A DNA stretch of 64,000 bases, taken from the NCBI RefSeq assembly GCF_001509475.1, contig NZ_LLZG01000092.1:44885-108884 (forward strand), in the 5' to 3' direction. Source of the stretch: Streptomyces regalis (lineage in GTDB: Bacteria; Actinomycetota; Actinomycetes; Streptomycetales; Streptomycetaceae). This document shows positions 15,472 through 24,620 of the stretch, piece after piece (within the stretch, counting starts at the first letter, position 1; every line of letters starts with the position of its first letter). Under the pieces are notes generated by a model. The model was not told where the DNA came from and made no database searches. It worked only from the letters and a program-made list of their open reading frames with translations. Position numbers and translations under genes: made by a program.

Positions 15472-16551
15472 ATGTGCGGGACCGTAGGGATGTTCGTCGG
15501 CTGCTCGGCGCTGTCGTACTGTCCGCGCCGGCTGCTGCGGGGGCCCGGCGGGGCTGTCGAAGGGGAGCCGGAGGGCCGGCGGCCGGAGGAGGCCCCCGAG
15601 CGTCCCGAGCCGCCCGAACTCCCGTCGTACCGCAGCCCGTTCCGCACCTGGTACGAGCGGTCCAGTGTGCGCAGTTCACCGCGGCGGGTGCTCGATTCCG
15701 GGGACGGTGAACCGGGACTGCGGCTGTTCCCGCCGGACCTCGTGCCGGTGACCCGGCACCCTCTGGTCCGCGCGCTGCCCGAGCACCGGTTCCAGGAGGT
15801 GCTGGTCCAGCACCTCTACCGGTACCTGGACTTCACCGCGAAGCTGGAGTACCTGGTCGTCAACCGCACGGTGCTCGGCATCGCCCATGGGTCGGTCGGG
15901 GTCGCCGTACCCGAGGAGATGCGCCTGGACGCGTACAAGATGTACTGCGACGAGGCTTACCACGCTCTGTTCTCGGCGGATCTCACCGCCCAGGCAGGAC
16001 GGGCGACCGGCGTCGAACCACGGCTGCCCGACGAGCCCTTCTTCCTGCGCCGGCTCCAGGAGATCCTCGATGAGCTGCCGGGGGCCGACCGACCGCTGGC
16101 CGAGTTGCTCTTCGTGATCGTCTCGGAGACCTTGATCTCCGCGAGCCTCGCCGATATGCCGCAGCGCGATGAGGTGGTCCCCGCCGTCACCGGGACGATC
16201 CGTGACCACGCTCTGGATGAGGGCCGCCACCACGCCTACTTCGCCCAGTTCCTGCAACGCCTGTGGGCCCAGCTCGACCAGGCGGAGCGGCGCACCGCGG
16301 GCCGGCTCGTGCCCCGCCTGATGGACGCCTTCCTGCGCCCGGACCTGGACGCGCTGCGCGAGGAGCTGGCCGGCTACGGGCTGTCGAAGGACCACGTCGA
16401 GCAGGTCATCGCCGAGGTGTACACCCCCGAGGTGCTCGCCGACCACTTCCGGGCGACCTCACAGCAGACCCGCCGCTACTTCCGGGACCTCGGCGCCTTC
16501 GACGACCGGGCGGCCCAGGCCGAACTGGCGGCGCACGGCCTGCTGGACTGA
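15472..16551 (+). CDS. AurF-type diiron N-oxygenase
   Basis: 359 residues. All seven metal ligands of the p-aminobenzoate N-oxygenase AurF can be placed by spacing: Glu126, then Glu161 and His164 in DEAYHALF, Glu219 in VSETL, His246, and Glu250 and His253 in ALDEGRHHAYF. The motif WYERSSVRSSPRR (60-72) is also AurF-like. The family oxidises amines to hydroxylamines or nitro groups with O2. The N-terminal 50 residues are a Cys/Pro-rich extension of unknown role. A GAGAGGGGGA ribosome site supports the ATG at 15472, 88 bases after the PqqD-like gene. The likely substrate is an amine installed by the upstream amidotransferase, which is inference. Confidence 0.85.
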   Translation: MCGTVGMFVGCSALSYCPRRLLRGPGGAVEGEPEGRRPEEAPERPEPPELPSYRSPFRTWYERSSVRSSPRRVLDSGDGEPGLRLFPPDLVPVTRHPLVRALPEHRFQEVLVQHLYRYLDFTAKLEYLVVNRTVLGIAHGSVGVAVPEEMRLDAYKMYCDEAYHALFSADLTAQAGRATGVEPRLPDEPFFLRRLQEILDELPGADRPLAELLFVIVSETLISASLADMPQRDEVVPAVTGTIRDHALDEGRHHAYFAQFLQRLWAQLDQAERRTAGRLVPRLMDAFLRPDLDALREELAGYGLSKDHVEQVIAEVYTPEVLADHFRATSQQTRRYFRDLGAFDDRAAQAELAAHGLLD

Positions 16552-16589
16552 CGTCCCCGCCGACCGCCTCGTCCTTCCCCTCCCTCGAC

Positions 16590-16631
16590 GACGGGCGGGC
16601 CCGGGTGACTCACTCCCCGGCCCCGCCCGTC
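16590..16631. terminator. Bidirectional terminator between diiron oxygenase and clpX
   Basis: A hairpin with a perfect 9-bp outer stem (GACGGGCGG/CCGCCCGTC) and a G/C-rich inner part lies between two convergent genes, 38 bases after one stop and 7 bases after the other. Confidence 0.6.
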
Positions 16632-16638
16632 CCGCGAC

Positions 16639-17919
16639 TCAACCGCTGTGCACCGAGCCGTCCCCCCGGACCAGCAAAGGCTCCTCACCCTTCAGGATCG
16701 TGCGTTCCGTCACCGTCACCCGGACCACGTCCTGCAGCGACGGCACGTCGTACATCACCGAGATGAGCGCCTCGTCGAGGATGGCACGCAGACCCCGGGC
16801 GCCCGTGCCTCGGCTGATCGCCTGGTCAGCGACCGCTTCCAGCGCGCCGGTCTCGAAGTCCAGCTCCACACCGTCCAGTCGGAACAGGCTGCGGTACTGG
16901 CGCACCAGCGCGTTCTTCGGCTCGGTGAGGATGCGCAGCAGGGCCTCGCGGTCCAGCCGGCCCACAGAGGTGATCATGGGAAGGCGGCCGATCAGCTCCG
17001 GGATCATGCCGAACTTCACCAGGTCCTCCGGCGTGACCTGGTCGAACAGATCGTCCGTCGCGGCCTCCTGCCGGGAGCGCACGCTGCCGCCGAAGCCGAT
17101 GCCCTTCGCCCCTGTGCGCGCCTCAATGATCTGCTCCAGCCCCGCGAAGGCGCCGCCGACGATGAAGAGGATGTGGGAGGTGTCGATCTGGATGCCCTCC
17201 TGGGCGGTGCGGCTGCGGCTGCCCGCGACCGCACCGGTCCCCCGGTTCGGGGGCGCCACCGTGACCACCGACCCTTCGAGCACCTTGAGCAGCGACTGCT
17301 GGACTCCCTCGCCGGAGACATCACGTGAGACAGCCGGCCCCTCGCCCCGGCGCGCGATCTTGTCGATCTCGTCGATATACACGATGCCCGTCTCCGCCTT
17401 GCGCGGATCGTGGTCGGCGGCCTGGATCAGCTTCAGCAGCATCGCGTCCACGTCCTCCCCCACATACCCCGCCTCGGTCAGCCCGGTGGCGTCGGCGATG
17501 GCGAACGGCACGTCGAGGATGCGCGCCAGGGTCTGGGTGAGCAGCGTCTTGCCGGAACCTGTCGGCCCGAGCAACAGGATGTTGGACTTGGCCAGTTCGA
17601 CCTCGTCGTCGGCGGGCGTGGCGAAGCGCACCCGCTTGTAATGGTTGTACACGGCTACGGAAAGAGACCGCTTGGCGCGTTCCTGGCCGACTACATAAGT
17701 GTCCAGGAAGGCCCGTATCTCACGTGGCTTGGGAAGTCCACCGGCAAGCCTTCCGGCACCCGCTCCATTTCTCTCTTCGGTTACCACTTCGGCGCACAGG
17801 TCTACGCAGCCGTCGCAGATGTGCACGCCCGGTCCGGAAACGAGCTTAAAGACTTGGTCTTGTCTCTTCTCGCAGAAGGAGCAGGTGAGTTGGGAGCCGT
17901 GCGAGCCTGCGACCGCCAT
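16639..17919 (-). CDS. clpX: ClpX, probable second copy
   Basis: 426 residues, AAA+ unfoldase that feeds tagged proteins to ClpP. The N-terminal zinc finger has Cys13, Cys16, Cys35 and Cys38. Walker A is GPTGSGKT (118-125), Walker B is IVYIDEIDK, and the IGF loop for docking on ClpP is present as AKGIGFGG. The sequence differs clearly from the housekeeping Streptomyces ClpX I remember, which has an N-terminus around [20 protein letters not shown] and no insert like the [15 protein letters not shown] found here. It is therefore likely an extra copy. It has a GGAGGGG ribosome site and is divergent from an enolase gene. Extra Clp components can protect producers of Clp-directed antibiotics. Confidence 0.9.
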   Translation of the reverse strand: MAVAGSHGSQLTCSFCEKRQDQVFKLVSGPGVHICDGCVDLCAEVVTEERNGAGAGRLAGGLPKPREIRAFLDTYVVGQERAKRSLSVAVYNHYKRVRFATPADDEVELAKSNILLLGPTGSGKTLLTQTLARILDVPFAIADATGLTEAGYVGEDVDAMLLKLIQAADHDPRKAETGIVYIDEIDKIARRGEGPAVSRDVSGEGVQQSLLKVLEGSVVTVAPPNRGTGAVAGSRSRTAQEGIQIDTSHILFIVGGAFAGLEQIIEARTGAKGIGFGGSVRSRQEAATDDLFDQVTPEDLVKFGMIPELIGRLPMITSVGRLDREALLRILTEPKNALVRQYRSLFRLDGVELDFETGALEAVADQAISRGTGARGLRAILDEALISVMYDVPSLQDVVRVTVTERTILKGEEPLLVRGDGSVHSG

Positions 17920-17986
17920 TTGGTGAACCCCTCCGAACGGTTGGTGAAATCCAGGTGCGCGCCGAACCGGCCGACGGCACGGATCA

Positions 17987-19390
<1,404 letters not shown>

Positions 19391-19417
19391 CACCCGGCAC
19401 GGAAAGGCGGCGCACGG

Positions 19418-20518
19418 ATGTCCCTCGCCATCGGCTCCTACGAGAAGCTGCGCGACCTGTCCGACGGTTCGGACCTGCTCAACCTCGCCTGGACGCAGGA
19501 CGAGGGGGACCTGCTGTCGGTGGACGTGATGGCCGCGGTGTCGGCCGAGCTGGCCGCCGAGGTGGCCGAGGGACTGCCGTACGTCCGTGATTACCTGGTC
19601 AAGGACCCCTACGGCGAGGCTCTGCTCGGCCCCGCCGTGGGGGAGTTCTTCGACGCTCCGGGCCGGCCGGTCTCGGTGACCTGCGGCGCCGGCGTGGGAC
19701 CGCTGCTGCATGGACTGAGCCTGCTGGCCGCCGGCGGCACGGTGGAGGTCGTAACCGACGTCTATCCGGACTACCCGCACTGGGTGGCCCGTGCCAAGGG
19801 CCGCTGTGTGCCGTACGGTTCCGGGCCGCGCGGGGACGTGCTGCTGCTGGAGCGGCCCGCACTCGCCGATGAGCGGTTCGCCGGGCTCGACGCGGTGCGC
19901 GAGCTGTGCGCGGTGGCGGCGCACCGGGGTGCCGTGGTCGTGGTGGACGAGTCGAACGCCAACTACTGCCCGCCGGACTTCAGCGCCGCGAACCTCGCTC
20001 CCGAGGTACCCAATCTGATCGTGGTGCGCGGGCTGTCCAAGGCGTACGGGCTCGGCGGGCTGCGCCTCGGCTACTGCGTGGCGTCGGCCCCCATGGCGGG
20101 CCGCGTCCGCGAGGCGGTGTCCCCCCTGGGCCCCTCCTCCCTGTCCCTGCGCATCGCCCGCCGGATCCTCCGCCTGGGCGACATCACCGCCGACCTGCGG
20201 GCGGCCATCGCGCGCACCAAGCCGTACGTACGCGACCTGCTGACCGAGGCGGGCCTGCCGGATCCGGTCCCGGCGGCACGGGGTCTGCCCTACCTCCTGT
20301 TCCCGCACGATCCGCACCGAGCCGTCGAACTCCTCGCGGAGCGCGGCATCCAGGCCAAGGTCCAGCCGGTGTGGTCGACGTCCGCGGGCACCCTCACCGA
20401 GGTCGGCCGTCTGAGCGTCCCTCTCCGGGAGGACCGGCTGCACGAACTGCACACTCGCCTCGGCCGAACTCCCCACTGCGCGAAGGTCGTTGACGCTACG
20501 ACGTCCCCGGCCCCGTGA
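19418..20518 (+). CDS. PLP-dependent aminotransferase, fold type I
   Basis: 366 residues of the class I/II group, closest in style to histidinol-phosphate aminotransferases. VVVVDESNANY holds the Asp that contacts the PLP nitrogen and a nearby Tyr. RGLSKAYGLGGLRLGY holds the Schiff-base Lys. The N-terminal region is short compared with HisC. It follows enolase by 27 bases and is probably co-transcribed. Its 3' end overlaps the 3' end of the convergent HPr gene by 23 bases. The substrate is not evident. It might provide an amine for the N-oxygenase pathway upstream, which is speculative. Confidence 0.85.
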   Translation: MSLAIGSYEKLRDLSDGSDLLNLAWTQDEGDLLSVDVMAAVSAELAAEVAEGLPYVRDYLVKDPYGEALLGPAVGEFFDAPGRPVSVTCGAGVGPLLHGLSLLAAGGTVEVVTDVYPDYPHWVARAKGRCVPYGSGPRGDVLLLERPALADERFAGLDAVRELCAVAAHRGAVVVVDESNANYCPPDFSAANLAPEVPNLIVVRGLSKAYGLGGLRLGYCVASAPMAGRVREAVSPLGPSSLSLRIARRILRLGDITADLRAAIARTKPYVRDLLTEAGLPDPVPAARGLPYLLFPHDPHRAVELLAERGIQAKVQPVWSTSAGTLTEVGRLSVPLREDRLHELHTRLGRTPHCAKVVDATTSPAP

Positions 20519-20765
20519 GGATCTCGGTCAGCGCCGACGTCGCCGCCGCGGCATCAGGCCCCTCGGCGACGATGTGAACCGCCGAGCCGGCCCTGGCCCC
20601 CAGAGACATGACCGCGAGGACGCTGGCGGCGAGGGCGGTGCGGCCGTCGTACTCGATGTGGACCGTGCTGGTGAAACGGGGCGCCGCGGCGGCCACGCGG
20701 CCCGCCGGGCGGGCGTGCAGGTCCTCGGGCAGGACGACGCGGACGCGCAGGCCGGAACCTCGCAC
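20496..20765 (-). CDS. HPr-like phosphocarrier
   Basis: 89 residues with the HPr active-site signature EDLHARPAG, where the His receives phosphate from PEP via Enzyme I, and a later AASVLAVMSLGARAG segment matching the regulatory-serine helix region. The GTG at 20765 is chosen because GGGAGA lies just upstream and the HPr fold begins at once; a longer frame exists but would overlap DhaM. It is 16 bases after the dhaM stop. In E. coli, DhaM fuses EIIA, HPr and an EI-like part. Here EIIA and HPr are separate adjacent genes. Enzyme I must be encoded elsewhere. Confidence 0.88.
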   Translation of the reverse strand: MRGSGLRVRVVLPEDLHARPAGRVAAAAPRFTSTVHIEYDGRTALAASVLAVMSLGARAGSAVHIVAEGPDAAAATSALTEILTGPGTS

Positions 20766-20781
20766 AGGATCTCCCGGGGAC

Positions 20782-21174
20782 TCAGAACTTGGGGACACTT
20801 CGGGCCTCCTCCGCGCTCTTGAGCACAGAGGCCAGATCGGCGCCGCCTGCCGCGGCGACCGTGGCCGCGACGGCACCCTCCACGAAGGGCGCGTCGGCGA
20901 TGACGGTGTCGGGGCGCGGATGGTCCTGCAGGACGGTACGGGTCATCAGCACGGCACTGCCCAGGTCCGGCAGGACGACCAGCCCGGCACCCCGGTCCGC
21001 CGCCTCGAAGGCCTGCTGGATACGGCGATAGCTCGTACCGAGCCCGCCTTGATCATCACCCCCCGCGACAACCACGGGCACGCTCTTCGCCGCTATCTGT
21101 CCGACCAGCTCGGCCAACCCCGCCGCGAGCTCAGCGCTGTGTGACACCAGTACGATGCCAACGGACTGGTTCAT
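20782..21174 (-). CDS. dhaM: DhaM phosphotransferase subunit (EIIA-Man-like)
   Basis: 130 residues. GIVLVSHSAELAAGL at the N-terminus has the phosphorylatable His12 of the mannose-family EIIA fold, and the rest (VVLPDLGSAVLMTRTVL, ADAPFVEGAVAATVAA) follows the DhaM pattern. It accepts phosphate from HPr and passes it to ADP bound on DhaL, so dihydroxyacetone is phosphorylated at the expense of PEP. It is divergent from the iclR gene, with a candidate operator at 21203-21219 between them, and forms a two-gene unit with the HPr gene. Confidence 0.92.
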   Translation of the reverse strand: MNQSVGIVLVSHSAELAAGLAELVGQIAAKSVPVVVAGGDDQGGLGTSYRRIQQAFEAADRGAGLVVLPDLGSAVLMTRTVLQDHPRPDTVIADAPFVEGAVAATVAAAGGADLASVLKSAEEARSVPKF

Positions 21175-21202
21175 GAACGCATACTCTAGATTCCAGAACA
21201 GC

Positions 21203-21219
21203 GTTCAGCAAGAGCGAAC
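21203..21219. promoter_or_regulatory. Candidate IclR operator, GTTC-N9-GAAC (site 1)
   Basis: The sequence GTTCAGCAAGAGCGAAC lies between divergent dhaM and iclR, 29 bases from one start and 12 from the other. The same spacing and half-sites recur at 22151-22167 in front of dhaK. It would allow one regulator to control both operons and itself. Confidence 0.55.
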
Positions 21220-21230
21220 AAGGGACAGCA

Positions 21231-22007
21231 GTGGTCGAGTCGGTCAAGCGTGCCGTGCGCATCCTGCAGGAGCTCACCGGAGCCTCCCCCCGGCTCGGCG
21301 TGACGGATCTCGCCGCTCGTCTCGGCATCTCCAAGTCGGCCGTCCACGGACTGTTGCGCACACTGGAGTCGGACGGCCTCGTGGTCCAGGACGCCGAGTC
21401 CGGCAAATACCGGCTGGGCCCCGCCCTGGTCATCTTCGGCAACGCCTACCTCGACACGCACGAGCTGCGCACCCGCGCCGTGACCTGGTCCAATCTGCTG
21501 GCCGCCAGAACGGGTGAGGCGGTCTGGGTGGGAGTACTCGTCCACGACGAGGTGATGGTCGTCCACCACGCCTTCCGCCCGGAGAGCGTGGTCCAGGCCC
21601 TGGAAACCGGCGCCACCCTGCCGTGGAGCGCGAGCGCACTCGGCAAGGCCGTCGTGGCCTTCTCCTCCGAGGAGCTGCAACAGCGCCTGCTGTCCACCCC
21701 ACCGGCCGCGCTGACCGGCCGGACGATCACCGAACCCGCCGCGCTCGCCGCGCAGTTGGCGCGAGCCAGAGAGGTCGGCTACGCACTGGAGAGCCAGGAG
21801 GCGACGCTGGGCGACGCGGGCATCGCGGCGCCCGTCTTCGACCGTACCGGCGCCGTCGCGGGAGCCATCGGAGTGATCGGCCCCGTCGAGCGGCTCCTGG
21901 ACGACGAACGGCGCCAGAGCTATGCGATCGCCACCCGCGAGACCGCCCGGAATCTCTCGCGCGAACTGGGCGCCCTCCGCGCCGACGGACGACGGGCCCC
22001 CTTCTGA
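21231..22007 (+). CDS. IclR-family regulator of the Dha kinase genes
   Basis: 258 residues. An N-terminal winged HTH (LGVTDLAARLGISKSAVHGLLRTLESDGLV, about 21-51) is followed by an IclR-type effector domain with SALGKAVVAF, the stretch GYALESQEATLGDAGIAAPVFD and a C-terminal dimer helix. It resembles GylR-type regulators of glycerol metabolism. The GTG at 21231 is the first start. It lies between dhaM-HPr (divergent) and dhaKL (same direction), flanked by matching candidate operators, so it likely represses the whole system until dihydroxyacetone or a related ligand is present. Confidence 0.88.
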   Translation: MVESVKRAVRILQELTGASPRLGVTDLAARLGISKSAVHGLLRTLESDGLVVQDAESGKYRLGPALVIFGNAYLDTHELRTRAVTWSNLLAARTGEAVWVGVLVHDEVMVVHHAFRPESVVQALETGATLPWSASALGKAVVAFSSEELQQRLLSTPPAALTGRTITEPAALAAQLARAREVGYALESQEATLGDAGIAAPVFDRTGAVAGAIGVIGPVERLLDDERRQSYAIATRETARNLSRELGALRADGRRAPF

Positions 22008-22111
22008 CCCCGGCCTTTCGGGCCGCGCCACACCCACACGTGTGTCGCACCACGCTCCCCCCTGTCTCCGGTCGGAGAAAACAGCCACTTGTGTCACTCT
22101 CGGGTCACTCC

Positions 22112-22141
22112 TTGACACCCCAGGAGAGGGAACTTAGTTTT
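22112..22141 (+). promoter_or_regulatory. Candidate dhaKL promoter
   Basis: TTGACA (22112-22117), 18 bases, TAGTTT (22136-22141): a good vegetative-type promoter. The operator-like site at 22151-22167 lies at and just after the expected transcription start, which fits repression by the IclR protein. Confidence 0.6.
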
Positions 22142-22150
22142 CCGACAGAC

Positions 22151-22167
22151 GTTCATCAGTACAGAAC
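22151..22167. promoter_or_regulatory. Candidate IclR operator, GTTC-N9-GAAC (site 2)
   Basis: GTTCATCAGTACAGAAC has the same length and half-sites as site 1 at 21203. A further compact palindrome, GTTCACCTGAAC, is at 22201-22212, with an extra GAAC half-site at 22214. Confidence 0.55.
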
Positions 22168-22268
22168 ACCATTCGAGTTTCCCGAGGCGGCCGAAGCGGC
22201 GTTCACCTGAACAGAACATGGCGGGCCGAGTGCTTGGCCCGAGTGGCCTACCGGGGGAGGGTGCCACC

Positions 22269-23258
22269 ATGAAAAAGCTGATCAACTCAGCTGAAAGCCT
22301 GGTCTCCGACGTACTGCGGGGCATGGCGATCGCACATCCCGGCCTGCGCGTCGACCACGCGACCCGGGTGATCGCCCGGGCGGGCGGGCCGGTGCCCGGC
22401 AAGGTCGGGCTGGTCTCCGGCGGCGGCTCCGGCCACGAGCCCCTGCACGGCGGGTTCGTCGGCCGCGGCATGCTCGACGCCGCGGTGCCCGGCGAGGTGT
22501 TCACCTCCCCCACCCCCGACCGCATCCTGGCCGCGCTGCGGTCCGCCGACTCGGGCTCGGGCGTCCTGCAGATCGTCAAGAACTACAGCGGTGACCGGCT
22601 CAACTTCGCCATGGCCGCCGAACTCGCCGCGGACGAGGGCCACGAGGTGCGCACCGTCGTCGTGGACGACGACGTCGCCGGCGCGGACGGCGGCGCGGGC
22701 CGCCGTGGCACCGGTGCCACGGTGTTCGTCGAGCGCATCTGCGGCGCGCTGGCCGAAGAGGGCGCCGATCTCGCGGCCGTGGCCGAGGCGGGCGAGCGCG
22801 TCAACGCCGCCTCGCGCAGCATCGCGATCGCCCTGTCCCCCTGCACGGCACCCGCGGTCGGCCGACCCGGTTTCGAACTCGGCCCGGACGAGATCGAGTT
22901 CGGCGTCGGCATCCACGGCGAGCCGGGACTGCGCCGGGAACCGCTGCGCCCCGCCCGCGAGCTCGTCGCCCGGGCCATGGAACCGCTGCTCGCCGGGCTC
23001 CCGCCGGGCGGCGGGGAGTCCCTCGTGATGGTCAACGGCCTGGGAGCAACCCCCCTGCAGGAGTTGTACGTCGTTCTGCACGAGACCGCCGGGGTGCTGA
23101 GGGAGGGCGGACTGAACATCGCCCACTCCCTGGTCGGCAACTACGTCACCGCGCTGGACATGGCGGGGGTGTCGATCACCGTCTGCCGGGCGGACGCCCC
23201 CATGCTGGCGCTCTGGGCGGCCCCGGTGAACACCCCGGTCCTGCGCTGGGGCTGCTGA
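22269..23258 (+). CDS. dhaK: Dihydroxyacetone kinase subunit DhaK
   Basis: 329 residues, the substrate-binding subunit. SGGGSGHEP near residue 60 forms the substrate loop and His216 in VGIHGEPG is the residue that binds dihydroxyacetone as a hemiaminal. GRRGTGATVFVERICGA and the LVGNYVTALDMAGVSIT region are typical. It acts with DhaL and DhaM to convert dihydroxyacetone to dihydroxyacetone phosphate. The ATG at 22269 follows GGGGGAGGGTGCCACC. dhaL starts 37 bases after its stop. Confidence 0.95.
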   Translation: MKKLINSAESLVSDVLRGMAIAHPGLRVDHATRVIARAGGPVPGKVGLVSGGGSGHEPLHGGFVGRGMLDAAVPGEVFTSPTPDRILAALRSADSGSGVLQIVKNYSGDRLNFAMAAELAADEGHEVRTVVVDDDVAGADGGAGRRGTGATVFVERICGALAEEGADLAAVAEAGERVNAASRSIAIALSPCTAPAVGRPGFELGPDEIEFGVGIHGEPGLRREPLRPARELVARAMEPLLAGLPPGGGESLVMVNGLGATPLQELYVVLHETAGVLREGGLNIAHSLVGNYVTALDMAGVSITVCRADAPMLALWAAPVNTPVLRWGC

Positions 23259-23270
23259 CGGGTGAGCAGG

Positions 23271-23308
23271 GCGCCAATGACCAAGAAGGGCGCCGATGAC
23301 CAAGAAAA
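23271..23308 (+). repeat. 19-bp tandem duplication over the dhaL start
   Basis: Two adjacent 19-base units (GCGCC-A/G-ATGACCAAGAA plus GG or AA) match at 16 of 19 positions. Each has an ATG. The second, at 23296, is in frame with dhaL. The first, at 23277, opens a frame that ends after about 49 codons and may compete for ribosomes. Confidence 0.8.
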
Positions 23309-23958
23309 CGGGAGGACCGTTGGACTCCGCACGGACGCGGGCATGGCTGCGCACCGCCGCTCTTTACCTGGACCGGGACAAGGACCGACTGACCCGACTG
23401 GACCTGGCCATCGGCGACGGTGATCACGGCGTCAACATGCACCGGGGATTCCTCGCGGTCACAGCCGCACTCGACGAGTGGGAACAGGACGACCTGACCG
23501 CGGGGGAGTTACTGATCGCCGTCGGCGACACCCTCGTCTCGACCATCGGCGGGGCCTCGGGACCGCTGTTCGGCAGCTCCTTCCGGGCCATGGGCAAGAC
23601 GCTCTCCGCCCCCGGCCCCGACGACGACAGCCGCCGCTTCGCCGCCGCGCTGTCCGCGGCGCGCGCCAGCGTCCACCGCCTGGGTGCCGCCGAGCCGGGG
23701 GACAAGACCATGTACGACGTGTACGAGGGGGCCGTCGACGCCTTCACCCGCGTGGCCGACACAGGCGGAAGCCTCGAAGCCGCCGCCCGCGCGGCGGCCG
23801 ACGCGGCCGACGCGGGCGTACGGGCGACCGAACTGATGCAGGCCCGCCGCGGCCGTGCTTCCTATCTGGGCCTGCGCAGCGTGGGCCATCAAGACCCCGG
23901 CGCGGCATCGCTCGCGCTCATCTTCCATGCCCTCGCGCACGCCTTGGAGGCCAAGTGA
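23296..23958 (+). CDS. dhaL: Dihydroxyacetone kinase subunit DhaL
   Basis: 220 residues, the ADP-binding subunit. DLAIGDGDHGVNMHRGF supplies the metal-binding Asp residues, and SGPLFGSSFRAMG the nucleotide contacts. GDKTMYDVYEGAVDAF is the usual DhaL helix. ADP stays bound and is rephosphorylated by DhaM rather than exchanged, so the system runs on PEP. Codon 72 is TTA (23509-23511), the only in-frame TTA I noticed in the window. In Streptomyces, TTA codons make translation depend on the bldA tRNA, so this gene may be developmentally limited. Its stop overlaps the next GTG. Confidence 0.95.
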   Translation: MTKKTGGPLDSARTRAWLRTAALYLDRDKDRLTRLDLAIGDGDHGVNMHRGFLAVTAALDEWEQDDLTAGELLIAVGDTLVSTIGGASGPLFGSSFRAMGKTLSAPGPDDDSRRFAAALSAARASVHRLGAAEPGDKTMYDVYEGAVDAFTRVADTGGSLEAAARAAADAADAGVRATELMQARRGRASYLGLRSVGHQDPGAASLALIFHALAHALEAK

Positions 23959-24557
23959 CCCAGCAGCGCCCACAGACGGTCTCCCGCCTGCCGCGCGGGA
24001 GCGCTTCCGCCGCGATCCGGCAGCCACAGACGACGCAGGCGGCACTGCCCGCACCAGGTCGGTTCGCCTGGCTGACCCCGATGATGCTGTGGCCGCTGGC
24101 CCGCCACTATCTGCCGCGCCCGGCGATACGGCCGCAGGGCGGCGGCACCCAACGCGCCGACGACGAGGCGATGTTCGCGGCGATCGTGTACGTGCTGGTG
24201 AGCGGGGTGCCCTGGCGGGCGCTCCCGAAGACGTTCGCCGTGTCGTGGCAGAACGCCCATCGCCGCTTCACTCAGTGGAGCGAGGCCGGCCTGTGGGACC
24301 GCGTCCGCGAGGGCTCCCGCAGGCAGCAGATGCCGGCGCAGATGCGGCAGTGGGCCGACATGGTCGGCGCGCTGGCCGAGGAGCGGATGAACCGGGCGAC
24401 GGCCCCCGTGGAACGGCCCGCCGCGGCCACCGGGCGGGGTGCGGGTCTCAGGCCCGGCATCCGTGTTCACCAGCCGGGCGACTTCACCGTCCGCCTGTTC
24501 GGCCCGGGCAGGACCCCGGCCGACGGAACCGCCCGAGAACTCCGCCGTGCCCAGTGA
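23955..24557 (+). CDS. DUF4096-like transposase-domain protein, no catalytic domain
   Basis: 200 residues. The segment at about 55-115 (LARHYLPRP, RADDEAMFAAIVYVLVSGVPWRALPKTF, WQNAHRRFTQWSEAGLWDRV) is the DUF4096 domain found at the N-terminus of IS5-type transposases. The catalytic DDE part is absent and the C-terminus is a different Arg/Gly/Pro-rich stretch. No inverted repeats were recognised around it. It starts inside the dhaL stop (GTGA) in the same direction, which is unusual for a decaying insertion sequence. Either a recent insertion left a fragment in frame, or the domain has been kept as a DNA-binding protein in the operon. Confidence 0.6.
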   Translation: MTQQRPQTVSRLPRGSASAAIRQPQTTQAALPAPGRFAWLTPMMLWPLARHYLPRPAIRPQGGGTQRADDEAMFAAIVYVLVSGVPWRALPKTFAVSWQNAHRRFTQWSEAGLWDRVREGSRRQQMPAQMRQWADMVGALAEERMNRATAPVERPAAATGRGAGLRPGIRVHQPGDFTVRLFGPGRTPADGTARELRRAQ

Positions 24558-24620
24558 TCGCGGCCCCGGCAGGGGCGCCTCTGGACCCGGCCGACGACGT
24601 CCGGAGGGAGGGAACCCAGG

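Noticed and set aside
15380..15487. A 35-codon ORF overlapping the PqqD-like stop by ATGA
   Set aside because: Its Arg/Gly-rich sequence and weak third-position bias look random, and it overlaps the well-supported start of the diiron oxygenase at 15472.
20765..20876. Longer N-terminus for the HPr protein
   Set aside because: It would overlap the dhaM coding region and adds no HPr-like sequence; the GTG at 20765 has a fitting ribosome site.
23955..24557. Intact insertion sequence
   Set aside because: No catalytic DDE domain and no terminal inverted repeats or target duplication were recognised.
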